Assembly (NCBI GenBank): GCA_963833495.1 | Contig: CAWHYJ010000011.1 | Location: forward strand, 1-64,000 | DNA: 64,000 bases | Reading direction: 5' to 3' | Origin: Fodinibacter sp963833495 | GTDB lineage: Bacteria; Actinomycetota; Actinomycetes; Actinomycetales; Dermatophilaceae | In this document: piece by piece, positions 43,232-53,671 of the stretch | Numbering within the stretch: position 1 is the first letter of the stretch | Layout of the letters: each line of letters starts with the position of its first letter | Notes under the pieces: generated by a model | What the model was told of the DNA's origin: nothing | The model's input: only the letters and a program-made list of their open reading frames with translations | Database searches by the model: none | Made by a program: the position numbers and the translations under genes

Positions 43232-44695
43232 TCAGCCGGATGCCGTCAGGCCGGCGGTCACGCGCTCGGCCAGCCAGGCCGACTCGGGGACCAGTCCCGG
43301 GTCGCAGACCAGGGTGACCACCAGGCCGCCGGCGTAGGAGAGCACGTCGAACGACACCGCCACGTTGCCGGGGTTGACGGCGACCGGCACCACGGCTGCC
43401 ACCTCGGCACCGGCCAGCCGCAGGGTGTCGGCAGGCCCGCGGACGTTCGTGACGAAGGTGTGCACGAGCCGCTGGTGGTCGATGAAGGGCTGGAACGCGC
43501 CCACCGCCGCCAGCGCGCGGAACGCCGGCGTGAGCACCGCCGCCGACCCGCCCCGGCCCGGCGCAGCGATCCTGTCCCGCTGGTCGACGATCGCGGCACG
43601 GCGCGCAGCCACGTCGGGCACCGCCGGCACCCGGACCGGCACCACCCCGGTCTGGTTGCCCAGGGCGCCGGCCTCCCCCTGCCGGCGTCGGGACACCGGC
43701 ATCGACACCACGATCTCGGCCACCCGCTCCCCGCGCCGTGCGAGCAGCTCGACCAGCGCACCGGTCACGGCCGTGACCACGACGTCGTTGACGGTGGCCC
43801 CGTGGGCGTGGGCGTGGTGCAGCACTGCCGAGAGGTCGGCCGTGGCCAGCTCGAGGCGTCGTCGGCCGCCGGTCGCCCCCAGCAGGCTGCACCGCTCGGC
43901 CAGGCGCGGACGCCGCAGCCCGAGCTCGTCGAGGCCCCCTGCGAGGTGCCCCGCGCCGGCACCCGCGCGCCACAGCCCGGCCAGCCGCGCCGCCCACGCG
44001 TCGCGCGCCAGCTCCGTCCAGGGCGGCAGGGGTTCGGGGGCGCGTTCGCCGAACGGCCCGGATGCCCTGCGCACGCCGCCACCTTCCGGTCGCCCCCCGC
44101 CTGGGTCGCCAACGACGTCCCCGGCGTCTTCGGCATCTGCCCCACCGTGGCCCGGTGGACGGTCGGCAAGCGCGCCCAGGACCGCGAGCCCACCCATCCC
44201 GTCGGCCACGACGTGGTGGGCGACCAGCGCGAGCCCCGCCACGGTGCCGTCCGGCCGCACCAGCGACCGGGCTCGCCAGAGCGGGCCGTCGGTGGGCAGT
44301 CTGGTGAGCACCAGGTCGGCTGCTGCGTCGAGCAGTTCCCGGTCCACCGCTGGGGTACCCGGCGGTCGGACGGCATGCGACGACCTCGGCGACGTGGCCA
44401 CACCGGCGACCTCGACCGAGTCCATGCACCGCGACACCGCCGCGCTCCCGGCATCCAGCCAGACCGCCCTGCCGCCGAGCGGTGGGGTCGCCCGCAGCCA
44501 CTGCTGCAGGCGCGGGACGGCTGCCGACCGGGCGAGCAGCAGTGCCTGCAGGTCGTCGGCGACCACACGGCTGCCGGGGTCGAGCACGAGCAGCGCGCCG
44601 ATGGCCATCGGCACCCGGCCGCCCTTGTCGACCGCGAGCTGGAGCAGGTCGTCGGGCCGGGCCCGGTCCAGCGTGCGCGCCGTGGCGGGTCCCAC
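43232..44695 (-). CDS. Wax ester synthase / diacylglycerol acyltransferase (WS/DGAT) family
   Basis: 487 residues. Active-site motif HHVVADGMG (HHxxxDG) near residue 155. C-terminal DUF1298 half: HGATVNDVVVTAVTGALVEL, GNQTGVVPVRVP, VTNVRGPADTLRLAGAEVAA. Members make wax esters or triacylglycerol as carbon store; some are of unknown acceptor. GTG start lies 6 nt after TACCGT, so it is leaderless. Confidence 0.88.
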   Translation of the reverse strand: MGPATARTLDRARPDDLLQLAVDKGGRVPMAIGALLVLDPGSRVVADDLQALLLARSAAVPRLQQWLRATPPLGGRAVWLDAGSAAVSRCMDSVEVAGVATSPRSSHAVRPPGTPAVDRELLDAAADLVLTRLPTDGPLWRARSLVRPDGTVAGLALVAHHVVADGMGGLAVLGALADRPPGHGGADAEDAGDVVGDPGGGRPEGGGVRRASGPFGERAPEPLPPWTELARDAWAARLAGLWRAGAGAGHLAGGLDELGLRRPRLAERCSLLGATGGRRRLELATADLSAVLHHAHAHGATVNDVVVTAVTGALVELLARRGERVAEIVVSMPVSRRRQGEAGALGNQTGVVPVRVPAVPDVAARRAAIVDQRDRIAAPGRGGSAAVLTPAFRALAAVGAFQPFIDHQRLVHTFVTNVRGPADTLRLAGAEVAAVVPVAVNPGNVAVSFDVLSYAGGLVVTLVCDPGLVPESAWLAERVTAGLTASG

Positions 44696-44737
44696 ATCCC
44701 CACGGTAGGCGCGTGGTGGAGGCGACCGGTCAGCGGG

Positions 44738-44824
44738 TCAGCGGGTCAGTGCATAGACCAGCGCGACGCCCACGAGCACACCGAGCACACCGAGCGTCAT
44801 CCGGCGGCGGAAGAGGGGCGTCAT
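44738..44824 (-). CDS. 28-residue single-helix membrane peptide
   Basis: MTPLFRRRMTLGVLGVLVGV followed by ALVYALTR: a short basic head and one membrane helix. The ATG overlaps the stop codon of the MFS gene (ATGA), so it would be made with the transporter. May be a small membrane-protein partner. Too short for sequence-based proof. Confidence 0.45.
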   Translation of the reverse strand: MTPLFRRRMTLGVLGVLVGVALVYALTR

Positions 44825-46122
44825 CGGGCCGGCTCCGGCACCGCGACGGTCGGCCGCTCGGACACCATCGGCACCGAGGTGACCCGCACCCGCGGACGGC
44901 GCTGCGACTCGTAGCTCACCCGCACATTCTCCGACCTGGCCAGCCACAGCGACACCCCCACCAGCACCAGGCCCACGGCGACCGCCCCGATGCCGATGGT
45001 CCAGCGCGGCCCGAACTGCTCCGAGATCCAGCCGATCAGCGGCGCACCGGCGGGCGTGCCGCCCATGAAGATCGCCATGTAGAGGGCCATCACGCGGCCG
45101 CGCATCTCGGGTGCCACGCGCGTCTGCACCATGGCGTTGGCGGTGGTGAGCGCCGTGAGTGCGGTGAGGCCCACCGGCACCAGCGCCAGCGCGAACAGCC
45201 AGTAGGTCGGCGCCATCGCGGCGAGCGTGGCGGCCACGGTGAACCCGGCGAGCGAGAGCAGCAGCACCCGCAGGCGGGGCACCTTGCGGCGCGCCGAGAG
45301 CAGGGCGGCGGTCAGGGAGCCGACCGCCATGATCGAGCCGAGCAGGCCGAACTCGCCGGCGCCCTTGTCGAACACCTTCGTCGCCATCAGCGCCATGGTG
45401 ATCTGGAAGTTCATGCCGAAGGTGCCGAGCACGAAGACCAGCAGCATGACCAGCTGGATGTCACGCCGCATCCGCACGTAGTGGAACCCCTCGCGGATGC
45501 CGCCGCGCCCCTTCACCCTCGGCGCCGGGCGCAGCTCGTTGCTGCGCAGCCGCAGCAGGGCGACGATGACGAAGACGAAGGTGAAGGTGTTGAGCAGCAG
45601 CGCCGGCCCCACTCCCCACAGGGCGATGACGACGCCGGCCAGCCCCGGGCCGATGAGCCGGCCGAGGTTGAACGAGGCGGAGTTCAGCGAGACGGCGTTG
45701 GTGAGCTTGTCGTCGGGCACCATCTCGGACACGAACGCCTGACGGGCGGGGTTGTCGATGGCGGTGACGACCCCCTGGAACAACGCGATGGCGTAGACCT
45801 GCCACAGCTGCGCCAGCCCGGCCACGGCGAGGATGCCGAGCAGCAGGCTCGAGACGGCCAGCAGGGTCTGGGTGAGCAGCAGGATGCGGCGCTTGCGGAA
45901 CTTGTCGGCGATCAGGCCGGCCCACGGTGCGAGCAGCAGGAAGGGGAGGAACTGCAGGCCGGTGACGATGCCGAGCGCGGTGGCGGACCCGGCGGTGAGC
46001 ACGGTGAGCACCAACCAGTCCTGGCCGACCCGGCCCATCCAGGTGCCGATGTTCGACACCAGGGCGCCGGACGCCCACAGGCGGTAGTTGCGGACCTCGA
46101 GCGAGGAGAAGGTGGGGCTCAC
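44821..46122 (-). CDS. MFS exporter of a MarR-MFS operon
   Basis: 433 residues, MFS_3/EntS-like. SPTFSSLEVRNYRLWASGAL start, then FLLLAPWAGLIADKFRKRRI, DNPARQAFVSEMVPDDKLTN, GMNFQITMALMATKVF. The start GTG 46122 overlaps the MarR stop (GTGA); the frame upstream is open but would read through the regulator. Probably a multidrug-type pump controlled by the MarR protein. Confidence 0.87.
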   Translation of the reverse strand: MSPTFSSLEVRNYRLWASGALVSNIGTWMGRVGQDWLVLTVLTAGSATALGIVTGLQFLPFLLLAPWAGLIADKFRKRRILLLTQTLLAVSSLLLGILAVAGLAQLWQVYAIALFQGVVTAIDNPARQAFVSEMVPDDKLTNAVSLNSASFNLGRLIGPGLAGVVIALWGVGPALLLNTFTFVFVIVALLRLRSNELRPAPRVKGRGGIREGFHYVRMRRDIQLVMLLVFVLGTFGMNFQITMALMATKVFDKGAGEFGLLGSIMAVGSLTAALLSARRKVPRLRVLLLSLAGFTVAATLAAMAPTYWLFALALVPVGLTALTALTTANAMVQTRVAPEMRGRVMALYMAIFMGGTPAGAPLIGWISEQFGPRWTIGIGAVAVGLVLVGVSLWLARSENVRVSYESQRRPRVRVTSVPMVSERPTVAVPEPAR

Positions 46123-46658
46123 TCGGCGGCCACCCGTTCCAGCAGCGCCGTGGCCTGCGCCAGCACCGCCCGCTCGTCGTCGGTGAGCTTCTCGAGCCGT
46201 GCGGCGAACCACTGGTCGCGCCGGCGGCGGATGTCGCGGATGGTGCGGCGCCCCTCAGGAGTCAGCGACAGGATCACCGAGCGGCCGTCGGTCGGGTCGT
46301 CGGCACGCGCGACGAGGCCGCCCTCGACGAGGCCGGCCACGGTGCGGGTCATGCTGGGGGCGCTGACCTTCTCGAAGGCGGCGAGCTCCTTGGGGGTGCG
46401 GGGCGCCTCCTCGAGCCGGGCGAGCACCGAGAACTGGTGCGGGGCAACGGACGCGGTGCTCTCGAAACGCACCCGGCGCGAGATGCGCATGCAGGCCATG
46501 CGGAGGTCACTGGTCAGCCGGTCGCGCTCGCCGCGCGTCATCGCGGGGCGCACCGGGCCGGTCGCCGAGGCCCGCGCACTGGTGGGGGCCGGCGCAGGGG
46601 TCGATGTCGACGCAATGGTCGAGGTCGAGGGTCGCACCGGCGTGGTGGTGGGGGCCAT
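46119..46658 (-). CDS. MarR-family regulator
   Basis: 179 residues. Thr/Pro/Ala-rich N-terminal extension of ~38 residues, then a MarR winged helix: HQFSVLARLEEAPRTPKELA, VSAPSMTRTVAGLVEGGLVA, DPTDGRSVILSLTPEGRRTI. Likely represses its operon with the MFS pump. GAGGAGA ribosome site. Confidence 0.9.
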   Translation of the reverse strand: MAPTTTPVRPSTSTIASTSTPAPAPTSARASATGPVRPAMTRGERDRLTSDLRMACMRISRRVRFESTASVAPHQFSVLARLEEAPRTPKELAAFEKVSAPSMTRTVAGLVEGGLVARADDPTDGRSVILSLTPEGRRTIRDIRRRRDQWFAARLEKLTDDERAVLAQATALLERVAAE

Positions 46659-46684
46659 GGTCGTCTCCTCGAGGGTCGCAGATG

Positions 46685-46712
46685 GTTAGCACAACTCATT
46701 ACTTCTGCTAAC
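46685..46712. promoter_or_regulatory. Operator at the marR promoter
   Basis: GTTAGCA (46685-46691) and TGCTAAC (46706-46712) form an inverted repeat with a 14-bp spacer. It is an AT-rich island just upstream of the marR gene and probably the binding site of its product. Confidence 0.6.
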
Positions 46713-46730
46713 TATTCCGCTGCCCACCTA

Positions 46731-46831
46731 CCCCGACATATTGCGGATATCCCACCCGCCGAGCGCGTGGGCGATCCGCAAGAAGTCGGGGTCGTCGCCA
46801 GGGGACGTGGGAGATCCGCAAGGAGTCGGGG
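46731..46831. repeat. Triple inverted/direct repeat, REP-like
   Basis: A 25-bp unit, GTGGGCGATCCGCAAGAAGT followed by CGGGG, is present at 46767-46791. It recurs as an imperfect inverted copy at 46731-46755 (CCCCGACATATTGCGGATAT...) and as a direct copy at 46807-46831 (GTGGGAGATCCGCAAGGAGT...). The inverted pair forms a long hairpin. It resembles a REP/BIME-type intergenic element. Confidence 0.6.
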
Positions 46832-46840
46832 GTCGAACGC

Positions 46841-46884
46841 GCGGATGCCGTGCCGCCCCGGGAAGGGGGCGGCACGGCATCCGC
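46841..46884 (-). terminator. Terminator with inverted GGATGCCGTG motifs
   Basis: GCGGATGCCGTGCCGCC (46841-46857) and GGCGGCACGGCATCCGC (46868-46884) make a perfect 17-bp stem, downstream of the purine permease on the minus strand. Confidence 0.85.
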
Positions 46885-46926
46885 GGTGGTTCAGAACCCC
46901 GCACGTGTGGGGTGATCGCCGTGGCG

Positions 46927-48450
<1,524 letters not shown>

Positions 48451-48529
48451 GGCCCGGACCCTAGCTGGAGCAGGTTACGGCTGCATGACGTGTGCACGAG
48501 GCGGTCGGCGTGCCCCGTAGGCTGGGCCC

Positions 48530-48790
48530 GTGACGACCCCGGAACCGCACTCCGAGCACCACGCGGCGCTGGGAACCCCGGCGCCGGTCGAGCCGCTGGT
48601 CGTGCGCTCCCGCCCGATCGTCGCGGCCGGCATCGGGCTGTGGGTGGTGGCCCTCGTCGTGACGCTCGTCGTCCCGGCCCTGCACGCCGGCGACCGGTCG
48701 TGGTGGCCGTGGACCTGCGTCATCGGCATCGCCCTGGGGGCCATCGCGTGGTGGTACGTCGGCCGCGGGCACGACAACGCCGCGGCCTGA
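48530..48790 (+). CDS. DUF2530 small membrane protein
   Basis: 86 residues with two helices (IVAAGIGLWVVALVVTLVVP; WWPWTCVIGIALGAIAWWYV). Matches DUF2530, function unknown, found across actinobacteria. GTG start 6 nt after TAGGCT, so leaderless; divergent from the permease. Confidence 0.85.
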   Translation: MTTPEPHSEHHAALGTPAPVEPLVVRSRPIVAAGIGLWVVALVVTLVVPALHAGDRSWWPWTCVIGIALGAIAWWYVGRGHDNAAA

Positions 48791-48821
48791 GCCCGGGCAG
48801 CGCCACGACGGGCGGATGCCG

Positions 48822-49562
48822 TCAGGCCGGGTCGAGCTCGAAGTCGTCGAGGATCGGCGGCGAGACGCGCTCGGCCGTGTGCAGGTCGACGTCGACCTCC
48901 GAGTGCGCGCCGCACCCGTGGTCGAGGCTGACGACGCGGGCGTCGGAGGGTGACCACTCGTTGGCGCACACGCCGAACACCGCGCGCAGGGCACCGGCCA
49001 TCGGCACGAAGAAGCCGCAGCTGGAGCACGGCGCCGGGGCCTTGACCGCCACAGGTGCACTGGGGCCGGACTCGCCGTCGTACCAGCGCTGGGCCGCGGC
49101 CTCGCGGCCCTCGGCGGACAGCACGCGCGGGCGGCCGAGGCCGAGCTCCCACAGGGCCACCTGGTCGACGTCCTCGTCGCCGGTGGCCTCGAAGCCGGGC
49201 TCGAGGCTGGGGTCGTCGGCCACGAGCGGGGTCACGTCGCCGGGGCCGACGTCACCCGGCGCCAGCCGCTCGGCGTACGGCACCCAGTCGGGCGAGAGCA
49301 GGGCGCCCTCTCCGGGCACCAGGTTGGCCTCGCAGACCGTGACCGTCTTCGACCGCGGCACCCGGGCCACCGACACCGCCCAGCGCCAGCCGAGGTAGGC
49401 CCGAGCCGTGCAGGTGAAGTAGTGCGTGGCGAGGCGGTCCTCGACCATCTCCATCCCCAGGTGCTCACCGACGGCGCCGGCCTCGGCGATCGACACCGCT
49501 GCCTCGTGGGCGACCTCGACCGCCCCGCGCAGGGTGGGGTCGGTCTTCAGGGCGGCGGTCAC
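48822..49562 (-). CDS. DUF3027 protein
   Basis: 246 residues. YLGWRWAVSVARVPRSKTVT, LVPGEGALLSPDWVPYAERL and the C-terminal Cys/His cluster (CSSCGFFVP ... CANEWSPSDARVV ... DHGCGAHSE) are typical of DUF3027. The Cys/His set may bind a metal. Its start overlaps the cold-shock gene (ATGA), a conserved pairing in actinobacteria from memory. Confidence 0.87.
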   Translation of the reverse strand: MTAALKTDPTLRGAVEVAHEAAVSIAEAGAVGEHLGMEMVEDRLATHYFTCTARAYLGWRWAVSVARVPRSKTVTVCEANLVPGEGALLSPDWVPYAERLAPGDVGPGDVTPLVADDPSLEPGFEATGDEDVDQVALWELGLGRPRVLSAEGREAAAQRWYDGESGPSAPVAVKAPAPCSSCGFFVPMAGALRAVFGVCANEWSPSDARVVSLDHGCGAHSEVDVDLHTAERVSPPILDDFELDPA

Positions 49563-49957
49563 AGCTCGAGGTCGCCCGCCACCGCGTGCAGCACCTGGGC
49601 GACCTTGTTGCCGTGCGCCTTGTCGGGGTAGTGGCCCCGCCGCAGCCCCTCCGAGACCGAGTCGAGCAGCTTGATGACGTCCTCGACGATGACCACCATC
49701 TCCTCGGCCGGCTTGCGGCTGGCCACGCGGCGGTTCGTGGCCACCGAGGGTGCGGGGTCGAGGAGGCGCACCGACAGTGCCTGGGCGCCGCGGCGGCCCT
49801 CGGCGATGCTGAACTCGATCCGCTGGCCGCCCTTGAGGCCGGCCACTCCCTCTGGCAGGGCACTGGCCGGGACGAAGACGTCCCCCTCACCGGCGTCGCC
49901 GGACACGAATCCGAAGCCCTTCTCCGAGTCGAAGAACTTCACCTTGCCAGTCGGCAC
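49559..49957 (-). CDS. Cold-shock-domain protein with helical tail
   Basis: Residues 1-66 are a cold-shock domain (GKVKFFDSEKGFGFVSG with the RNP1-like motif, DVFVPASALP). The RNP2 His seen in CspA is not conserved. Residues 80-132 form a predicted helix rich in charged residues. Likely binds single-stranded nucleic acid. GTG start. Confidence 0.9.
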   Translation of the reverse strand: MPTGKVKFFDSEKGFGFVSGDAGEGDVFVPASALPEGVAGLKGGQRIEFSIAEGRRGAQALSVRLLDPAPSVATNRRVASRKPAEEMVVIVEDVIKLLDSVSEGLRRGHYPDKAHGNKVAQVLHAVAGDLEL

Positions 49958-50145
49958 GGTCCACCTCTTGTCGCGTCTGCGGGTTCGGCGCCCGGACGGG
50001 CACCAGCGCCAAGGCTAACCGCTCCCGGACGTGGTGCGCTGCCGGGTTGTGGATGCCGGGCGGCGCGGCCGCGCCCGGGGGCGCCTCCGCACCGGTTCCG
50101 TAAACCCGCTCGATCGGTGTCGGTGCCGCGTGGCACGGTTGGGCG

Positions 50146-51582
50146 ATGTCCGAGAACAGCGACGTCGGGGGCGGGCAAGGGCAGGCGACCCCTGACACCA
50201 CGCAGGCATCCCAGCACGACCGGTTCACCCTGCGCGGCTTCTGGCGTGCGCTGCCCACCTCGGGCCGATGGCTGCTGTCCACGACCGCGATCTCCACGCT
50301 CGGCCGCGGGATGACCCTGCCCTTCACCGTCATCTACGTGCACGAGGTGCGCGGGGTCCCGCTCGACGTGGCCGGTCTGCTGATGGGGATGATCGCCGTT
50401 GTCGCCCTGGTCGTCACCGGCCCGATGGGGGTGCTGATCGACCGGCTCGGCTCGCGGGTGGTGCTGGTGTGGGGCAACCTGGCCCAGCTGGTCGGGGCCG
50501 TGGTGCTGGCGTTCGCCACGTCGGTGCCCGCGTTCGTGCTGGCGTTCACGCTGCTCGGCATCAGCTTCGGCGTCGGCTGGCCCGGGTTCAACGCCCTCAC
50601 CGCCAGCATCGTCACGGGGCCCCTGCGCACCCAGTTCTTCGGCATCAACTTCGCCCTGGTCAACCTGGGCATCGGGATCGGCGGCATCGTCAGCGGGTTC
50701 CTCACCGACGTCGACCGGCCGGGCACCTTCACCGCCATCTTCCTCGTCGACGCGGCCTGCGTGCTGGTGCCGATCGGCCTGCTGCTCGGGCCGCTGCGGC
50801 ACGTCGCCGGCCGACCGGAGCAGCCCCCGGCCGAGGCGCCCGACGAGACCGGCGTCGGCTACCTGACCATCCTGCGCAAGCCGGCCGTCGTCTGGATCAC
50901 GGCGCTCACCTTCCTGTCCAGCTTCGTCGGCTACGGGCAGATGGAGGCCGGATTCCCCGCCTTCGCCCGGCAGGTCAGCGAGGTGTCCACCCGCACCATC
51001 GGCTTCGCCTTCGCCGCCAACACCGCGGTCATCGTCGGCATGCAGTTCCTGGTGCTGAGGTTCATCGACGGGCGCCGCCGCACCCGGGTGTTCCTCGTGC
51101 TGGTCGGGCTGTGGGCAGCCGCCTGGCTGCTGCTCGGCGCCACGGGGCTGGCCGCCGGCACGATGGCGGCGGCGGCCGGCGTCATCGTCTTCCACGTGCT
51201 GTTCGGGCTGGGCGAGACCATGCTCCAGCCCACGGTGCCCGCGATCGTCAACGACCTGGCCAGCGACCGCGACCGCGGTCGGTTCAACGCCGTGTCCGCC
51301 GGGGCGTTCCAGGTGGGCGCGATCAGCGCGCCGGTCGTGGCGGGGTGGCTGCTCGACCGCCAGCTCGGCGGGGTGTTCATCGGCGTCATCGTCGCGGGCC
51401 TGGCGGGGGTCGCGGTGCTCGCGCTGGCGCTCGAGCGGCAGATCACCCCCGAGGTCAACGGCATCGTCGACGACTCGGCCGGCGTGGGCGACCGGGCCGT
51501 CGACGACGAGCGCATCCGTGTCGAGCAACGCGTCGTGCACGGCGAGCGCGTCATGGACGACCGGCGGGTCACCGAGCGCTGA
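50146..51582 (+). CDS. MFS transporter
   Basis: 478 residues, 12 helices: GRGMTLPFTVIYVHEVRGVP, GVLIDRLGSRVVLVWGNLAQ and FGVGWPGFNALTASIV. C-terminal hydrophilic tail of about 40 residues with repeated Val-Asp/Glu-Arg pattern (DERIRVEQRVVHGERVMDDR). Substrate unknown. A hairpin follows. Confidence 0.87.
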   Translation: MSENSDVGGGQGQATPDTTQASQHDRFTLRGFWRALPTSGRWLLSTTAISTLGRGMTLPFTVIYVHEVRGVPLDVAGLLMGMIAVVALVVTGPMGVLIDRLGSRVVLVWGNLAQLVGAVVLAFATSVPAFVLAFTLLGISFGVGWPGFNALTASIVTGPLRTQFFGINFALVNLGIGIGGIVSGFLTDVDRPGTFTAIFLVDAACVLVPIGLLLGPLRHVAGRPEQPPAEAPDETGVGYLTILRKPAVVWITALTFLSSFVGYGQMEAGFPAFARQVSEVSTRTIGFAFAANTAVIVGMQFLVLRFIDGRRRTRVFLVLVGLWAAAWLLLGATGLAAGTMAAAAGVIVFHVLFGLGETMLQPTVPAIVNDLASDRDRGRFNAVSAGAFQVGAISAPVVAGWLLDRQLGGVFIGVIVAGLAGVAVLALALERQITPEVNGIVDDSAGVGDRAVDDERIRVEQRVVHGERVMDDRRVTER

Positions 51583-51608
51583 CCGACACTCGCTCCGGCC
51601 GTGCAGGC

Positions 51609-51644
51609 ACCGGGTCCCCGGCGCCGTGGCGTCGGGGACCCGGT
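51609..51644. terminator. Bidirectional terminator
   Basis: ACCGGGTCCCCG (51609-51620) pairs with CGGGGACCCGGT (51633-51644), between convergent genes. Confidence 0.8.
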
Positions 51645-51664
51645 GACCTGTGAGCGAGCCGGGC

Positions 51665-52479
51665 TCAGCCGATGACGACCGCGGTGACCTTCATCCCCTC
51701 CTTGGCCGCCACGACACGCACCGTGGCGCCGACCGCCACCGGGGTGGCCGCGTTGCCGATGACGGGCGCGGTGCCGTCGAGCGTGTAGGTGGCCGAGAAG
51801 CCGTCGGTGCTCTTGACCGTCATGGACTTGCCGGCCGTGTAGGCCGTGACCTGGCCGGTCTGCACGACCATGACCGTCGGCGTCCCGGTCAGCGTGGTGG
51901 TGAACTCGCCGTGCAGCACCGCGCCGAGCGCAGCACCGGCGCCCATTCCCATCCCCTGCCGCGGTCCACGGGGGCACCGGGCGCGACCGGAGCGCCCTGA
52001 CCGGGCACCTGCGGGACCGGGTTGCCGTTGCCGCGGCCCTGGCCGCCGTTCGGGCCCATCCCGTTGCCCCGGCCCATCCCCGGGCCCTGCTGGTCGAAGT
52101 CGCCCCGGCCGTCGCGGCCGCTCGTCATGAAGCCGCGCTCGCCGCCGTTGTGGTGCGACACGACCAGGGCGGCGGTCAGGCCGATGCCGACCACGACCAC
52201 CAGGGCGGCCAGGGCGGCCGCCAGGCCGAGGGCGGCCCGTCCACCACCGGTGGAGGTCGCCTCCGACCACCAGCGCCGTGGCCCGGACGGCGGGCCGGAC
52301 GGGGGCACCCACCCGGGTGGCGCCGGCGCAGCACCGGCCGGCGCGGCACCCCAGCCCGGCTGGGCCGGGGTGCCCGGCGGGGGCTGGTGCGGGGCCGGCT
52401 GCGGTGGGAGCGCCGCGGTGTCGGCCGCCGGCTGCTCGGGGTTGGACGGGACGGGCCCGGGGGTGCTCTGGTCACTCAT
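51665..52479 (-). pseudogene. Pro/Gly-rich exported protein with DUF5666-like end, frameshifted
   Basis: The N-terminal frame from ATG 52479 gives MSDQSTPGPVPSNPEQPAAD, a Pro-rich cytoplasmic part, a membrane helix (ALGLAAALAALVVVVGIGLT) and an external Gly/Asn/Gln-rich stretch. Around 51967-51977, in a run of five G (plus strand), the frame must change by one base. It then gives RQGMGMGAGAALGAVLHGEF, TTTLTGTPTVMVVQTGQVTA and a beta-rich end like DUF5666. Either a recent mutation or a homopolymer sequencing error. Two 11-bp direct repeats lie 46-67 bp upstream of the start. Confidence 0.7.
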
Positions 52480-52524
52480 GAGGTCATGATCCGTCGCGGC
52501 GGGCGCGATGACGCCATCCCACGG

Positions 52525-52546
52525 CGAACTCACATCGAACTCACAT
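52525..52546. promoter_or_regulatory. Tandem 11-bp repeats, response-regulator-type box
   Basis: CGAACTCACAT occurs twice in direct succession (52525-52535, 52536-52546). An 11-bp period is what OmpR/PhoB-family dimers bind. CGAACTCACA recurs before the response-regulator gene (54327-54336). Confidence 0.6.
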
Positions 52547-52596
52547 GGAGCCACAGGTGCCGCAAGCACCCTCGCGCCACCCTCGGCGCACCGGCC

Positions 52597-53535
52597 TCAG
52601 CCCCCGGACAGCGCTCGCACGACGCTCGACGGCGACGGGCGGCCGAGCTGCGCGGCCATCCAGACGCTGGTCTCGACCAGGGCGTCCAGGTCGATGCCGG
52701 TCTGCACGCCGGCGCCCTGCAGCGCCCAGACGAGGTCCTCGGTGGCGAGGTTGCCCGTGGCCGACTTGGCGTAGGGACAGCCGCCGAGGCCGCCTGTCGA
52801 GGCGTCCACCACGCGCACCCCGTCGTGCAGGGCTGCCATCGTGTTGGCCAGGGCCTGGCCGTAGGTGTCGTGGAAGTGCACGCCCACCGTGTCGGGCCCG
52901 ATGCCGGCGGCGTCGAGCGCCCCCAGCAGCCGGTGCACGTGGCCGACGGTGCCGACGCCGATCGTGTCGCCGATCGAGAGCTGGTCGCAGCCGAGGTCCA
53001 TCAGGCGCCCGCACACGTCGACCACCTGGGCGACCGGCACCGGCCCCTCCCAGGGGTCGCCGAAGCACATCGACACGTAGGCCCGCACCCAGAGCCCCTC
53101 GTCGCGCGAGCGCTCGACGACCGGCCGGAACATCTCCACGGACTCGGCCACGGTGCGGTTGAGGTTCTTGCGGGCGAAGGTCTCGGTCGCGCTGCCGAAC
53201 ACCGCCACGGCCCCCACCCCGGCAGCGAGCGCCCGGTCCAGGCCACGCACGTTGGGCACCAGCACCGGCCGCTGCGGCCCGAGCCCCTCGTCGCCGAGCA
53301 GGCCGAGGACCTCCTCGGCGTCGGCGAGCTGGGGCACCCACCGCGGGTCGACGAAGGACGTCGTCTCGACGGTGCCCAGCCCCGCTCGGGCGAGCCGCCG
53401 CACGAACTCGGCCTTGACGGCGGCCGGCACGACGGCCGACTCGTTCTGCAGGCCGTCGCGTGGCCCCACCTCGTAGACGGTGACCGACCCGGGGAGGGTG
53501 GCATCGGGCTCGACCTGCGGCAGCGGAAGTCTCAC
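52597..53535 (-). CDS. Hydroxymethylglutaryl-CoA lyase
   Basis: Cleaves HMG-CoA to acetoacetate and acetyl-CoA (leucine/ketone-body catabolism). 312 residues, DRE-TIM/HMGL-like. VGPRDGLQNE (metal site), FVDPRWVPQLADAEEV, VHFHDTYGQALANT (metal His), and GGLGGCPYAKSATGNLATED, the lyase signature with the conserved Cys. No other leucine-degradation genes nearby. Confidence 0.92.
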   Translation of the reverse strand: MRLPLPQVEPDATLPGSVTVYEVGPRDGLQNESAVVPAAVKAEFVRRLARAGLGTVETTSFVDPRWVPQLADAEEVLGLLGDEGLGPQRPVLVPNVRGLDRALAAGVGAVAVFGSATETFARKNLNRTVAESVEMFRPVVERSRDEGLWVRAYVSMCFGDPWEGPVPVAQVVDVCGRLMDLGCDQLSIGDTIGVGTVGHVHRLLGALDAAGIGPDTVGVHFHDTYGQALANTMAALHDGVRVVDASTGGLGGCPYAKSATGNLATEDLVWALQGAGVQTGIDLDALVETSVWMAAQLGRPSPSSVVRALSGG

Positions 53536-53671
53536 GCCCCGATCCTGACACGCGGGCGACGGCGGCGACGACCGCGGAGGCGTCCGACCGGGGCCGCCGC
53601 AGGGTGCCAGCCGCTAGCCTCGTGCGCGGGCGCCGACCGGCTCCGTGGGCACAGAGCGAGGACGCGCGAGC

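Noticed and set aside
38836..43317. 1493-residue plus-strand frame running through citrate synthase, sugar dehydrogenase and serC
   Set aside because: It is a shifted reading of three well-supported genes; the protein is Arg/Ala/Pro-rich nonsense, as expected at this GC content.
51960..51980. Programmed frameshift in the exported protein or in the acylase
   Set aside because: No slippery heptamer followed by a structure at either place; a mutation or sequencing error in a GC run is simpler.
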